Shown: positions 34,543-42,907 of the stretch, piece after piece
Numbering within the stretch: position 1 is the stretch's first letter
Layout: each line of letters opens with the position of its first letter
NCBI GenBank assembly: GCA_027493625.1
Contig: JAOSKM010000001.1
Span: 1,876,657 to 1,940,656, forward strand
Length of the DNA stretch: 64,000 nt
Source of the DNA: Planctomycetota bacterium
Lineage (GTDB): Bacteria; Planctomycetota; UBA8742; UBA2392
Direction of reading: 5' to 3'
Notes under the pieces: model-generated
Database searches by the model: none
Seen by the model: the letters and a program-made list of their open reading frames with translations, nothing else
What the model was told of the DNA's origin: nothing
Position numbers and translations under genes: made by a program

Positions 34543-35301
34543 ATGAAAACAGCCCTGTTTGTCGTGCTTGCCATCACGCTGCTGGTCGTCGCCTGTTCTG
34601 GCAGCCGTACGCCTGCGGACCGGGGCGAACTGCCCGAGAACGCGCCGCCCGCGAACAATGCCGCCTGCGCGCCCGCGCCAACCAACGAGCCGGAGCCCGA
34701 ACCTGAGCCCGCGCCGAAGAAGCGCATCGTCGTCACCACCGGCGTGCACGGCAATGAGCCCTCCGGCTACCTGATCCAGGACCAGCTGGCCGAGCTGGGC
34801 TTCACCGTCCACGGCCCCTGCAACCCTTGGGGCATCGAGAACAACAACCGCCACCTCGAGGACGGCCGCGACCTCAACCGCATGTTCGGCCGAACGGATT
34901 GCCCGGAAGCCGAGGCGGTAAAGGAATGGCTGAAAGAGAACCCGCCCGACTTCCTGCTCGATCTGCACGAAGACCCGGACGGCACGGGCGCGTACCTGAT
35001 CCAGCACGGGCCCGACGACGAAATCGGGCGCAAGATCATCGACGCGCTGAAAGACCAGTACGACTTCGACCCCGCGCCGAAGTACCTGATGGTGCAGGGC
35101 GAAGACGGCCTGCTGAAGCCCACGCTGCCGGTGCTGCGCGTGATGGCGCTCGGCAAGATCTACGGCCTCGGCTACTACGCCTGGGCGAGCTTCGGCTGCA
35201 CGGCGATCGTGGTGGAGTGCCCGGGAAGCTGGCCCGAAGAGAAGCGCAAGGCGTACCAGCTTGCGGTGTGCACCACGGCCAAGCGGCTGCTTGAGGAGTA
35301 G
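34543..35301 (+). CDS. lipoprotein of the succinylglutamate desuccinylase/aspartoacylase family
   Basis: 252 residues. The ATG at 34543 has GGAGGT upstream and gives a lipobox (VVAC, Cys18); a Pro/Glu-rich linker follows. The zinc site of the M14/AstE-AspA fold is present: TGVHGNEPSG (His, Glu) and DLHED (His), with RDLNRMF nearby. The C-terminus is short for the family. It probably removes an acyl or amino-acid group outside the cytoplasm. Substrate unknown. Isolated gene between the oxidase and an FHA protein. Confidence 0.82.
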   Translation: MKTALFVVLAITLLVVACSGSRTPADRGELPENAPPANNAACAPAPTNEPEPEPEPAPKKRIVVTTGVHGNEPSGYLIQDQLAELGFTVHGPCNPWGIENNNRHLEDGRDLNRMFGRTDCPEAEAVKEWLKENPPDFLLDLHEDPDGTGAYLIQHGPDDEIGRKIIDALKDQYDFDPAPKYLMVQGEDGLLKPTLPVLRVMALGKIYGLGYYAWASFGCTAIVVECPGSWPEEKRKAYQLAVCTTAKRLLEE

Positions 35302-35345
35302 CGCAGGCGCCCCGCCTGCACAGGCCGGGGGCGCCCCGCCCCCGG
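35302..35345. repeat. GC palindromes after hydrolase lipoprotein
   Basis: gcaggcgccccgcctgc and ggccgggggcgccccgccc follow the stop codon at once, two stem-loops in tandem of the REP-like type seen at 19690 and 25890. Confidence 0.5.
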
Positions 35346-35368
35346 CAGCAGTTGCTACGAGCGCGCGT

Positions 35369-35418
35369 AAAGGGGTCAGGCACCGCAACTGCGCGGAGCC
35401 TGACCCCTTTACCCCTTC
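35369..35418. repeat. GGGTCAGGC palindromic repeat at gene end
   Basis: aaaggggtcaggcaccgcaa pairs with gcggagcctgacccctttac. The right arm includes the stop codon of the FHA gene, so it would also work as its leftward terminator. Confidence 0.6.
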
Positions 35419-36164
35419 AGGGTAAACTTGAAGCGCTTGGCGCCTTCGGGGTGCTTGAGCGTGATGGCAACCACCACCTCGTCGCCCTCGGCCAGGGGCT
35501 GCGGCTGGGTCAGCGGGTTGCCATTGAGGTACGTGCCGTTGGTGCTGCGCATGTCCTCAATGAAGAAGCCCGGCCCCTGCCGGTAAATCCGGAAGTGGCG
35601 CTTGCTGATGGTCGGGATCGCGAACACCGGCTCGGAGGGCGGTTCACGGCCGATCACGATTTCGTCGCCGACGATGTAGCGGTGGCCGTCTTCGCTGTCG
35701 ATCAGCGCGCCGGTGGCCGCGCGGGTCTGTACCTTGGTGCTGTTGATGTCGCTGGGCGGGTGGGTCTCGTTCTGGGCGGCCTCGAGTTCCTGCTCTTCTT
35801 CCTCGGCTGCCAGCTCGTCGAGGTCCGGCGTCTCGGCTACCTCTTCGCCTGGGCGCACGGCGCTGGTCATGTGCTCGATCACCGCCACCTTCACCAGGCT
35901 TGCGAGGCCGCTGCCCTGGAAGAAGCTCTCGAGGTCTTTGGAGATGCGGACGGTGAGTTTCTTTTTGCCCGCCGCGTCAGCCAGCCCGGGCCCGATTGCC
36001 TTGAAGCTGGGCTCCGTGAGGTTCTTGCAGGCGACGCAATCGACCTCCAGCTCCGGGAACGGCAGCTCAAGCAGCCTGGGCAGGTTCTCGTCAACGGCGG
36101 CCTTGAATTCGGCGTCGCCATCGGCGGCGATGTTCAGGCGGTTCCAGCGCAAGGTGGCGGTCAT
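35409..36164 (-). CDS. STAS-like plus FHA domain protein
   Basis: 251 residues. The first ~95 residues resemble a STAS-type anti-sigma-antagonist fold (LPFPELEVDCVACKNLTEPS, AAGKKKLTVR). A Glu-rich linker follows. The C-terminal ~100 residues are an FHA phosphothreonine-binding domain with the conserved IGREPPSE, SKRHFRI and STNGTYLNG blocks (the Arg, Ser, Asn contact residues are all present). It likely reads a phosphorylated partner in Ser/Thr kinase signalling. No kinase is encoded nearby. The STAS call is tentative, the FHA call strong. Confidence 0.85.
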   Translation of the reverse strand: MTATLRWNRLNIAADGDAEFKAAVDENLPRLLELPFPELEVDCVACKNLTEPSFKAIGPGLADAAGKKKLTVRISKDLESFFQGSGLASLVKVAVIEHMTSAVRPGEEVAETPDLDELAAEEEEQELEAAQNETHPPSDINSTKVQTRAATGALIDSEDGHRYIVGDEIVIGREPPSEPVFAIPTISKRHFRIYRQGPGFFIEDMRSTNGTYLNGNPLTQPQPLAEGDEVVVAITLKHPEGAKRFKFTLKG

Positions 36165-36327
36165 GCCCCCAATTTAGGGCGGGGGTCGCCCCGCGCAACT
36201 GGGAAGTTGCGAGTCCCCGGGGCGACGCCGGCACGGTCCGATAATCGCGAGTCAACCGCCCACAAACCCACATTTTAAGCGGTTTTCCGGCACTTTTACT
36301 CAGGCGCTGACCGGCCGGATGCCGATT

Positions 36328-36346
36328 TACTTTGCGGCGCAAAGTA
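36328..36346. promoter_or_regulatory. perfect 9-1-9 palindrome before membrane gene pair
   Basis: TACTTTGCGGCGCAAAGTA is a perfect inverted repeat ending 10 bases before the start codon at 36357, just upstream of and partly overlapping the ribosome site. Size and symmetry fit a dimeric repressor. The protein that binds it is unknown. Confidence 0.55.
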
Positions 36347-36356
36347 CGAGGCAATC

Positions 36357-37031
36357 ATGGCCGCATTGCTCGGCAATCTGCTGCACAAGCCCGAACTGCA
36401 CTTCCGCCTCGCGTGGCAGACGCCGGCCGTGAAGCTTTACCTGCTCTCGGCCGGGGTGCTGGGCGCCATGGCCTGGGGCGCCGCCATGGGCAGCCATGTT
36501 GGGCGCGCGCACCTGTGGATCACGACGATCAAGATGCCGCTGTTCCTGCTGTTCACGCTGGCCCTGTGCTTTCCGCTGATGCACATCACGCTGCTGGTCG
36601 GCGGCGTGAAGGCGCGCCCCGCGCAGACGCTGACGGTCGCGCTTTCCGGCCTGTGCACCCTGGCGATCTGCCTGGGCGCCTGCGCCCCGGTGGTCGGCCT
36701 GTTCTGCGCCTCGGCGCCGATCCCCAGCATGGCCAGCTACCTGAATCTGTACGTGCTGTGCCTGGTCTGCGGCGTGCTGGCGGGCATCGCGGGCCTGCGC
36801 GTGCTGGCGCGCGGCATGCGCTCGTTGTGCGGCGGGCCGGTGCGCGCGCCGTTGATCGCCTGGGCGCTGATCTACCAGTTCACCGGCGCGCAGGTGGCGT
36901 GGGTGCTGCGCCCGTGGATCGGCAGCAGCTACGGCGTTGACGGCTACAGCCTGTCGCACGGGCTTTCGGGCAACTTCTACATGGGCGTGTGGGCGGTGCT
37001 CATGCGCTGGCTGAAAGAAATCGGAGCATAA
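36357..37031 (+). CDS. six-span membrane protein
   Basis: 224 residues with about six hydrophobic helices and short loops, no signal peptide. The segment GACAPVVGLFC in the middle matches GCAPIAWFS in the next gene, and the general helix order is also alike, so the two are probably diverged copies. No recognised family (Yip1-like at most). It lies 2 bases before the next gene and is likely expressed with it under the palindrome at 36328-36346. Confidence 0.75.
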   Translation: MAALLGNLLHKPELHFRLAWQTPAVKLYLLSAGVLGAMAWGAAMGSHVGRAHLWITTIKMPLFLLFTLALCFPLMHITLLVGGVKARPAQTLTVALSGLCTLAICLGACAPVVGLFCASAPIPSMASYLNLYVLCLVCGVLAGIAGLRVLARGMRSLCGGPVRAPLIAWALIYQFTGAQVAWVLRPWIGSSYGVDGYSLSHGLSGNFYMGVWAVLMRWLKEIGA

Positions 37032-37033
37032 AC

Positions 37034-37797
37034 ATGAGTACCGAACTGGAAGCAATCCAACCCCTCGATTCACTGCCGCCTTACGGCCGCGCGGTGGCCG
37101 CCCCTCCGCGCCCCTGGTTCACGCGCTGGGACAACGACCGCTTCTCGCCGGCGGGCCCCCTCAGCGTGGGCGGCGGCCTGCTGCGCGCGCAGGGCGCCGT
37201 GGCGCGCGACCTGTTTGAGGCGCGTGGACTGAACACCTACATCGCCGGCTGCGGGCTGCTGATGGTGTTCGCGTCGCTGCTGTACGGGGCGATCCTGGGC
37301 TCGGTCGCGGGCGCGGGGCAGGTGGTCTATGCGGCCGTGAAGTTCCCGGTGGTGATCGTGGGCGCCTGCGCGATCTGCCTGCCGAGCTTCTACGTGTTCC
37401 AGGCGCTGACGGGCGCGCGGCTGAGTTTCAAGCAGGCCGTGGCGGCGGTGCTGATGCTCGGCGCCGCGGCGGGCCTGATATTGCTGGGTTGCGCGCCGAT
37501 CGCATGGTTTTCAGCGTGAGTACCAGCGAAGACGCCAGCGATTTTCTGGGGCTGATGCACGCGGTTGTGCTGGTGCTGTCCACCATGTTCGGCTTCCACT
37601 TCATCGCGCGCACACACCGTTACGTGGCCTGGAGGCACGGCGAGCGGCTGTTTGACGGGCGCGTGCTGACGCTGTGGCTGGGGCTGCTGGTGCTGGTGGC
37701 GGCGCAGATGGCGTCGTTCATCGGCCCGCTGGACCCGGGGCGCGGGATGCTCGAGACGCGGCGCGGGTTCTTTCTGTCGGCGCTGATGGAGCCATAG
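37034..37797 (+). pseudogene. membrane protein related to the previous gene, split by one base
   Basis: The first frame (MSTELEAIQPLD...GCAPIAWFSA) stops at 37519. The second (FSVSTSEDASDFLGL...FLSALMEP) continues to 37797. Adding one T to TTTT at 37507-37510 gives AWFFSVSTSED and one ~254-residue protein with a hydrophilic N-terminus of ~65 residues and about six helices, the same order as the 36357 protein. The alternative, two overlapping small membrane genes, cannot be excluded. Function unknown. Confidence 0.65.
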
Positions 37798-37834
37798 GCC
37801 CGGCGAGCGAGGTCGCTCCCCCCATACCGGGCCG

Positions 37835-37865
37835 AAGGGGCACGCGCGTGCGTGCCCCTTTTCCA
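37835..37865 (+). terminator. intrinsic terminator after membrane gene pair
   Basis: AAGGGGCACGC (37835-37845) pairs with GCGTGCCCCTT (37850-37860), then TTCC. Strong stem, short T-run. Confidence 0.7.
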
Positions 37866-37949
37866 TTCAGGCCTCGCGCAGAGAGCGCAGAGTACGCAGA
37901 GGAAAACAGTTCTCCGCGCTCTCTGCGTGCTCTGCGCGAGGCTGTCTTG
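37866..37949. repeat. mirrored oligomer array (GCAGAGAGCGCAGAG word)
   Basis: gcctcgcgcagagagcgcag pairs with ctctctgcgtgctctgcgcg across a short spacer. It ends at the leader of the monooxygenase gene. Confidence 0.65.
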
Positions 37950-37973
37950 TTATAAGGCTTCCCGGAGGAACTG

Positions 37974-38276
37974 ATGCTGACTGTGATTGCCAAGGTGCGC
38001 GCCAGGCCGGGTTGCGAATCCGAAGTGGAAGCCGAGTTGCGCAAGCTGGTGGACGCCACCCGCCAAGAGGACGGCTGCCTCAACTACGACCTGCACCGCT
38101 CGCAGACTGAGCCGGCCGTGTTCCTGTTTTATGAAAACTGGACCACCCGCGCGGCCCTGGACGCCCACGCGGCCTCGCCGCACATGAAAGCCTGGGGAGC
38201 GAAACAACCGGGCTTGCTGGCACACGGCGTCGAGATCAGCCTGTATGAGATGATCAGCGCCGCGCCGTGGCTGTAG
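37974..38276 (+). CDS. quinol monooxygenase family protein (ABM domain)
   Basis: 100 residues, one ferredoxin-like antibiotic-biosynthesis-monooxygenase domain: LTVIAKVRARPGCESEVEAEL, then EDGCLNYDLHRS, FLFYENWTTRAALDAHAASPHMKAW. This is the YgiN-type pattern, with the conserved YExW-like strand and His near the end of the second half. Such proteins oxidise quinols or act on small aromatics without a cofactor. GGAGG lies upstream. Single gene. Confidence 0.85.
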   Translation: MLTVIAKVRARPGCESEVEAELRKLVDATRQEDGCLNYDLHRSQTEPAVFLFYENWTTRAALDAHAASPHMKAWGAKQPGLLAHGVEISLYEMISAAPWL

Positions 38277-38413
38277 CCCGGTGTGTAAACACCGGGCATC
38301 GGGCCGGCAGGCTCACGCCAGCCAAATCCCGGGCACATCAACGTCTAAGTCGCCTGCAAACTTGCCGGCAGTTGACTGCGACCACGCCAGATGCCCGACG
38401 CTTACGCGCCGGG
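38277..38413. repeat. inverted GC/AT repeat pair
   Basis: tagcccggtgtgtaaacaccg (38276 on) is a stem-loop, and cgccgggcta near 38410 mirrors its start. Around 137 bases are enclosed between convergent genes, with no gene inside. Confidence 0.45.
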
Positions 38414-40012
38414 CTACGTCGGCCTTGCAAACTTCGCGACAATCGCCAGCGCCGAGTGAATGCCATCCAGCGCGGCGCTCATGATGCCGCCTGCGTAGCC
38501 GGCGCCCTCGCCTGCTGGGTACAGGCCCTCGGTGTTGACGGACTCGCGCGTCTCCGGGTTGCGCGTGATGCGCACGGGGCTTGATGCCCGGGCCTCGATC
38601 GCGTGCAGGATGCCCGAGTCGCTCAAGAACCCGCGAATGCGCTTGTCGAACTCCGGCAGGTTGGCGCGCAGGGCCTTGTTCAGCTTCTCGGGCAGCAACT
38701 CCGCCAAGGCCGCGTACTTGCGGCCGCGCGCATACGTCCCGCGCATGTTGCGGGGCGAGTGCAGGCCGCGCAGGTAGTGGGTCACGGGCTGGGCGGGCAC
38801 CGCGTAGTCTCCCCCACCGGCGGCAAAGGCCGCGCGCTCAAATCGCCGCTGAAACTCCACGCCGTCCAGCGGCTTGAGGCCGAAGTCCGCAGGCTGGAAA
38901 GTCGTCACCAGCGCGCTGTTGGCGTAGTCGCTGGCGCGGGGGCTGAAGCTCATGCCGTTGGTGTTAAGGCAGCCGGGCTCGCTCACGGCCGCCATGGTGA
39001 TGCCGCCCGGGCACATGCAGAAGCTGAACAGGTCAAGCCCACCCGCGTGGCAGGCGATGTCGTAGCTGGCGGGCGCGAGCCGCTTGTCGCGGGAATAGCG
39101 GCCGAGCTGCGCCTTGTCGATCAGCTCCTGGGCGTGCTCGATGCGCACGCCGAGCTGGAAGGGTTTGGGCTCAAGCAGCACGCCGCGCGCCAGCAGCATC
39201 TCGTAGGTGTCGCGCGCGGAGTGGCCGGGGGCGAGCACTACACTTGACACGTCAATACACTCGCTGCCGTTGACGGTGATCGCGCTGATGCGGCCGTCGG
39301 TCAGCGTCACGTCGGTCAGCTTGGCGTTGAAGCGGAACTCGCCGCCCAGCGCGATGATCTTCTCGCGCAGCTTCACCACCACGCGCGACAAGATGTCCGT
39401 GCCGACGTGGGGCGCTGCATCGGTCAGTATGCGCTCCGGCGCACCGCACTCGACGAAGGTTTCCAGGATGCGCGGCACGAAAGGGTCGCGGCGGCTGCTG
39501 GTATACAGCTTGCCGTCGCTGAAGCTGCCGGCGCCGCCTTCGCCGAACAGGGCGTTGTTCTCGGGGTCAAGCTCGACCACGCCCGCGTTCCAGCGCCCGA
39601 TCTGGCGCAGGCGCTCCAGGGCCGGCTTGCCGCGCTCCAGCAGCAGCGGGCGATAGCCGTTCAGCGCCAGCACGTAGGCCGCGAAACCGCCGGCCGGGCC
39701 GGAGCCGACCACCACCACGCGGCCCTTCAATGGCTGGGCTCCGGGCACGGCCGTGAGTGGCGGCGTGGGCTCTGGGATGGAGGCGTTGGAGCCGATGTCG
39801 CGCAGCACGCGATCCAGGTCGGCGCCCTCGGGCAACTCGACGTCCGCCGTGCAGTTGAAGCGCGGCGTGCGCTCGCGCGCGTCCACCCCGCGCTTGACCA
39901 GCCGCACAGTTGACACGTCAAGGCCTACGCGCTTCGCCGCCTCGCGTTTGAGGGCGCGCTGAAAGTCGTCATCCAAACTGACGTTCAGGTTATAGAGGCG
40001 GATCACTGCCAT
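38414..40012 (-). CDS. FAD-dependent dehydrogenase (COG2509-like)
   Basis: 532 residues. The N-terminal ~95 residues form a small domain (VSLDDDFQRALKREAAKRVGL) typical of this family. The Rossmann start VVVVGSGPAGGFAAYVLALNG is near 98. GEGGAGSFSDGKLYT and FSFCMCPGG are family-specific blocks, and the C-terminal ARASSPVRITRNPETRE... YPAGEGAGYAGGI completes the FAD site. These proteins are uncharacterised oxidoreductases, related to electron-transfer-type flavoproteins, found in many environmental bacteria. Single gene; no partner visible. Confidence 0.85.
   Translation of the reverse strand: MAVIRLYNLNVSLDDDFQRALKREAAKRVGLDVSTVRLVKRGVDARERTPRFNCTADVELPEGADLDRVLRDIGSNASIPEPTPPLTAVPGAQPLKGRVVVVGSGPAGGFAAYVLALNGYRPLLLERGKPALERLRQIGRWNAGVVELDPENNALFGEGGAGSFSDGKLYTSSRRDPFVPRILETFVECGAPERILTDAAPHVGTDILSRVVVKLREKIIALGGEFRFNAKLTDVTLTDGRISAITVNGSECIDVSSVVLAPGHSARDTYEMLLARGVLLEPKPFQLGVRIEHAQELIDKAQLGRYSRDKRLAPASYDIACHAGGLDLFSFCMCPGGITMAAVSEPGCLNTNGMSFSPRASDYANSALVTTFQPADFGLKPLDGVEFQRRFERAAFAAGGGDYAVPAQPVTHYLRGLHSPRNMRGTYARGRKYAALAELLPEKLNKALRANLPEFDKRIRGFLSDSGILHAIEARASSPVRITRNPETRESVNTEGLYPAGEGAGYAGGIMSAALDGIHSALAIVAKFARPT
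39244..39255. repeat. TTGAC-NN-GTCAA palindrome, site 6
   Basis: TTGACACGTCAA in the FAD dehydrogenase, encoding Ile-Asp-Val-Ser-Ser on the gene strand. Neighbouring codons tgt, att, agt and gta are also A/T-ending, unlike the rest of the gene. Confidence 0.6.
39910..39921. repeat. TTGAC-NN-GTCAA palindrome, site 7
   Basis: TTGACACGTCAA near the start of the same FAD dehydrogenase gene, encoding Leu-Asp-Val-Ser-Thr. Confidence 0.6.
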
Positions 40013-40082
40013 GGCGGGACGATAAGGGAAAACAGCCGGGCCGACCAGCCGCCCCTCACAGCATCGTGGCCTACTGACAACT

Positions 40083-40180
40083 GCAAAAACACGTTAACCA
40101 CGAAGAACCACGAAGCAAAGCATGACCAGCCGTTCTTCGTGGCCCTTCGTGGCGCTTCGTGGTTTTCCGCAGTTGCCTTT
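40083..40180. repeat. mirrored oligomer array (CCACGAAG word)
   Basis: accacgaagaaccacgaagc (from ~40098) pairs with the repeats ttcgtggcccttcgtggcgc and ttcgtgg. Same word class as the GxxExxY cassette. The gap 40013-40245 has no gene. Confidence 0.7.
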
Positions 40181-40245
40181 CATCAGAAGCCTGCTTCAAC
40201 GCTAAGGGCTAATGCAGAGATCAGGAGCATCCCGGGCTGTGGTTT

Positions 40246-41064
40246 TCATGGGCCGAACACTTTGGGCAGGCCGTAGTCGCTTTTCAGCAGGCTCAGCACG
40301 TCCATGCTGATCGCGATCGCGACGTGCACCAGCCAGCCGCCCCAGATGCTGCGCGTGCGCAGCGCAATCCAGCCCAGCACCATGCCCGCGACCACCGCGC
40401 CCAGCGCCTCCGGCAGCGGTTTATGGAAATGAATCATGCAGTAGGGCACGATCATCACAGCCACGGCCGCCATGCCCAGTTCTTTCTCGAGGGTGAACAG
40501 CATCCAGCCCCGGAAGAAGAACTCCACGGCGAAGAACTGCACGGCGTACAGCGCCCACCAGCTCAGCAGCACGGCCCAGGTCCAGCGCTCGCAGTACCAG
40601 GGCTTGATCATGGGGTACATGCGGGTGAAGCCTTCCTGCGTGCCGGCCCACAGCACGCCGATCATCACCACGAGATAAAGCACGCCGTAAACCCACAGCT
40701 TCGGCAGCACACCTTTCGTGCGCAGGCCAAGTTCAGCCGGCCGGAACTTGAACTTCACGGCCAGCGCTGCAGGCAAGGCCACCCAAAGCACCAGCATGCC
40801 GCCGATCCACCAGGCCCAGGGCAGCAGCACGCCCCACCAAGGCGCCTCGCGTCCCGCGGGCACGGCGGCCCAGCTGCCGTACACCACGCCGGGGGCGTAC
40901 TCGCGCGCGACCTGCGGGAAAAGCTTGGCGAAGTGGCCGGAAAGGAACACGTACTCGGTAAGCGCCAGCGCCACGGCCGTGTAGCCCAGCACCAGCAGCG
41001 GCAGGCTGTGGGTCTTGAGGTCGCGCCAGGCGTGGCCTGGATGGATGCTGCGCGGCTCGTGCAT
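40246..41064 (-). CDS. CPBP-type intramembrane protease
   Basis: 272 residues from the ATG at 41064, with about eight membrane helices. The Abi/CPBP motifs are FAVEFFFRGWM (EExxxR, with Val in place of the first Glu), MIHFHKPLPEALGA (FxxxH type) and LVHVAIAISMD (HxxxB type). Members process membrane-bound substrates or take part in stress and bacteriocin immunity. The loss of the first Glu may alter activity or shift the catalytic water, so it could be a non-protease family member. It is divergent from the cytochrome pair. Confidence 0.8.
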   Translation of the reverse strand: MHEPRSIHPGHAWRDLKTHSLPLLVLGYTAVALALTEYVFLSGHFAKLFPQVAREYAPGVVYGSWAAVPAGREAPWWGVLLPWAWWIGGMLVLWVALPAALAVKFKFRPAELGLRTKGVLPKLWVYGVLYLVVMIGVLWAGTQEGFTRMYPMIKPWYCERWTWAVLLSWWALYAVQFFAVEFFFRGWMLFTLEKELGMAAVAVMIVPYCMIHFHKPLPEALGAVVAGMVLGWIALRTRSIWGGWLVHVAIAISMDVLSLLKSDYGLPKVFGP

Positions 41065-41130
41065 GGGCGGGACTATAGTCGTGCCGGTGCGCCCTGTCGC
41101 GCCCGGAGCGCGGGAATCTAGACTGCCGCC

Positions 41131-41997
41131 ATGCGCAACCTGACACTGATCTGCCTGCTGGCCGCGGCCTGCACCTGCCTGGTGCTTGGCTGCAGCGACG
41201 ACCCGCCGCCGCCTGCGCCCAAACCGGCGCCGGCGGTTTCGCAACCCACGCCCGTACCGGCGGTGATTGACGTGCCTGACCCCATGGAAGAATGGCTGGC
41301 GCAGTCACCCATGCGCCTGAAGATGCGCAGCATGTGGATTGACTGCGGCATGATCGTGCGAAACGTCGAGGGCGGCGGCCTGGTCGATTACGACTCGCTG
41401 GAGGGCAGCGCCGAGGACATCGCCCGCAAGGCCGACGGTTTTGCCGACATGTGGGAAGTGATCCGCGACCAGAACCGCACCATGGCGACCAAGGCCAAAG
41501 AGGGCGACTGGTTCGAGGCGCGCTACCAGTCGCAGCGCATCTGGAGCTCGTGCACCGACTGCCACATCGAGAACTGGTCACAGCACACGCGCGGCTTCCG
41601 GCCGGCGACCATTGAGGGCTGGCTGCGCAACCGGAACACGGCCGACGACGTGCCCACGGCCAACATCAGGCTTTCGGCGCCGCAGCCCTTCCTGGAACTG
41701 ATGTTCACCATGATGCGCGGGTTGAACCGCTCGGTGCGCGGGATCGAGAACCACAATGCCTCCCGCGTGCTGGAAGCCTCGGCCGACGTGCACCGGGTAG
41801 CCAACGGGCAGCTCGAGATCTGGCGCGGCATCGAGCGCCAGGCCCGCGCAATCGCCGAGCTGGCGGCCAACAACCGCACGGCGGGAATCGACGGCCATTA
41901 CGCGAAGCTGACGCAGGCCTGCATCGACTGCCACACCCATTACGTGCAGGAGTCGCGCACTCCGCTCAACCCCCTGCCCTGGAAGTACGATGAGTAA
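41131..41997 (+). CDS. dihaem cytochrome c lipoprotein 1
   Basis: 288 residues. Lipobox LVLGC (Cys21) followed by a Pro-rich linker. Two haem-binding motifs: CTDCH (141-145) and CIDCH (264-268). Other conserved positions shared with the next gene are MRSMWIDCG (~66-73) and QLEIWRGIER (227-236). Both end in LNPLPW. The layout, two single-CxxCH halves with a helix-rich linker, resembles four-helix cytochrome c' type folds repeated twice. It sits on the envelope and probably carries electrons. It overlaps the next gene by eight bases. Confidence 0.85.
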   Translation: MRNLTLICLLAAACTCLVLGCSDDPPPPAPKPAPAVSQPTPVPAVIDVPDPMEEWLAQSPMRLKMRSMWIDCGMIVRNVEGGGLVDYDSLEGSAEDIARKADGFADMWEVIRDQNRTMATKAKEGDWFEARYQSQRIWSSCTDCHIENWSQHTRGFRPATIEGWLRNRNTADDVPTANIRLSAPQPFLELMFTMMRGLNRSVRGIENHNASRVLEASADVHRVANGQLEIWRGIERQARAIAELAANNRTAGIDGHYAKLTQACIDCHTHYVQESRTPLNPLPWKYDE

Positions 41998-42868
41998 CCG
42001 CCGCACGAAACTCGCCGCTGCCGCACTCGGCGCGCTGGCACTGGCCTGCACGCTGATCGGCTGCAACGCGGGCGTCAACGGGCCGGCCGCGAACGACGCA
42101 CCCGTCGCGAACGCCCGCGTCAACGCCGAGGCGCAACCGGAGACGCCGGCCGCGGTGCACCCTTTCGCGGAATGGACGGCGCACTCGCCGCTGAAGGCCA
42201 GCATGCGCTCGATGTGGATCGACTGCGGGCTGATCATCGGCAACTCGTACCACCCGGAGATCGCGGACCTGTCCATCCTGCAGGACGTCGCGGAGGACCT
42301 GGCCCGGCGCGCGGGCCGCTTCGCGAGCTACTGGGAGACCATTCGCGACGCCAACCGCGACAGCGCAACGGCGATACGGGAAGGCGACTGGAGCCTGGCG
42401 GCGGAGAAGAACCTGGAGGCGCACCGCGCCTGCGGCGCCTGCCACTATGAGTACTGGCCGTGGCAGGGTCGCGCCTTCACCCCCGACACGCTGAAAGGCT
42501 GGCATGACAGCCAGGACGTGTTCGGGGATGAGCCGTGGGGTGAGATGGCGCCCACCGCGCCGGCGCCTGTGCGCGCCTCAATGCAGAAGCTGGCCGGCCT
42601 GATGCTGGGCGCGGAGGCGGCGATCGCCGAAAGAAACGAGGCCGAATCGCTGAGGCTGACCGGCGGTCTGCACAAGCCTTCGGAAACACAACTCGAAATC
42701 TGGCGCGGCATCGAACGCCGCGCGCTGAGCATCGCGCGGCTGGCCCGGGAAGGAAAGCCCGAAGAAGTCGGCGAACAGTACAGGGCGATCGCGCAGGCCT
42801 GCAACGCCTGCCACGCCGAGACCTCGGACGGTCGCGGGCTGAACCCGCTGCCCTGGCCCGGCAAGTAG
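41990..42868 (+). CDS. dihaem cytochrome c lipoprotein 2
   Basis: 292 residues and a clear paralogue of the preceding gene: lipobox LIGC (Cys25), haem motifs CGACH (148-152) and CNACH (271-275), shared MRSMWIDCG and QLEIWRGIER. The start overlaps the end of gene 1, so the pair is translated together. They may form a heterodimer or successive steps of an electron wire. No dedicated oxidoreductase is encoded beside them; their partner is unknown. Similar CxxCH lipoproteins are common in planctomycetes. Confidence 0.85.
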   Translation: MSNRRTKLAAAALGALALACTLIGCNAGVNGPAANDAPVANARVNAEAQPETPAAVHPFAEWTAHSPLKASMRSMWIDCGLIIGNSYHPEIADLSILQDVAEDLARRAGRFASYWETIRDANRDSATAIREGDWSLAAEKNLEAHRACGACHYEYWPWQGRAFTPDTLKGWHDSQDVFGDEPWGEMAPTAPAPVRASMQKLAGLMLGAEAAIAERNEAESLRLTGGLHKPSETQLEIWRGIERRALSIARLAREGKPEEVGEQYRAIAQACNACHAETSDGRGLNPLPWPGK

Positions 42869-42907
42869 CGCATTCCGGCACGCGGCGCGCTGTGTAGGAT
42901 GTTGCAC

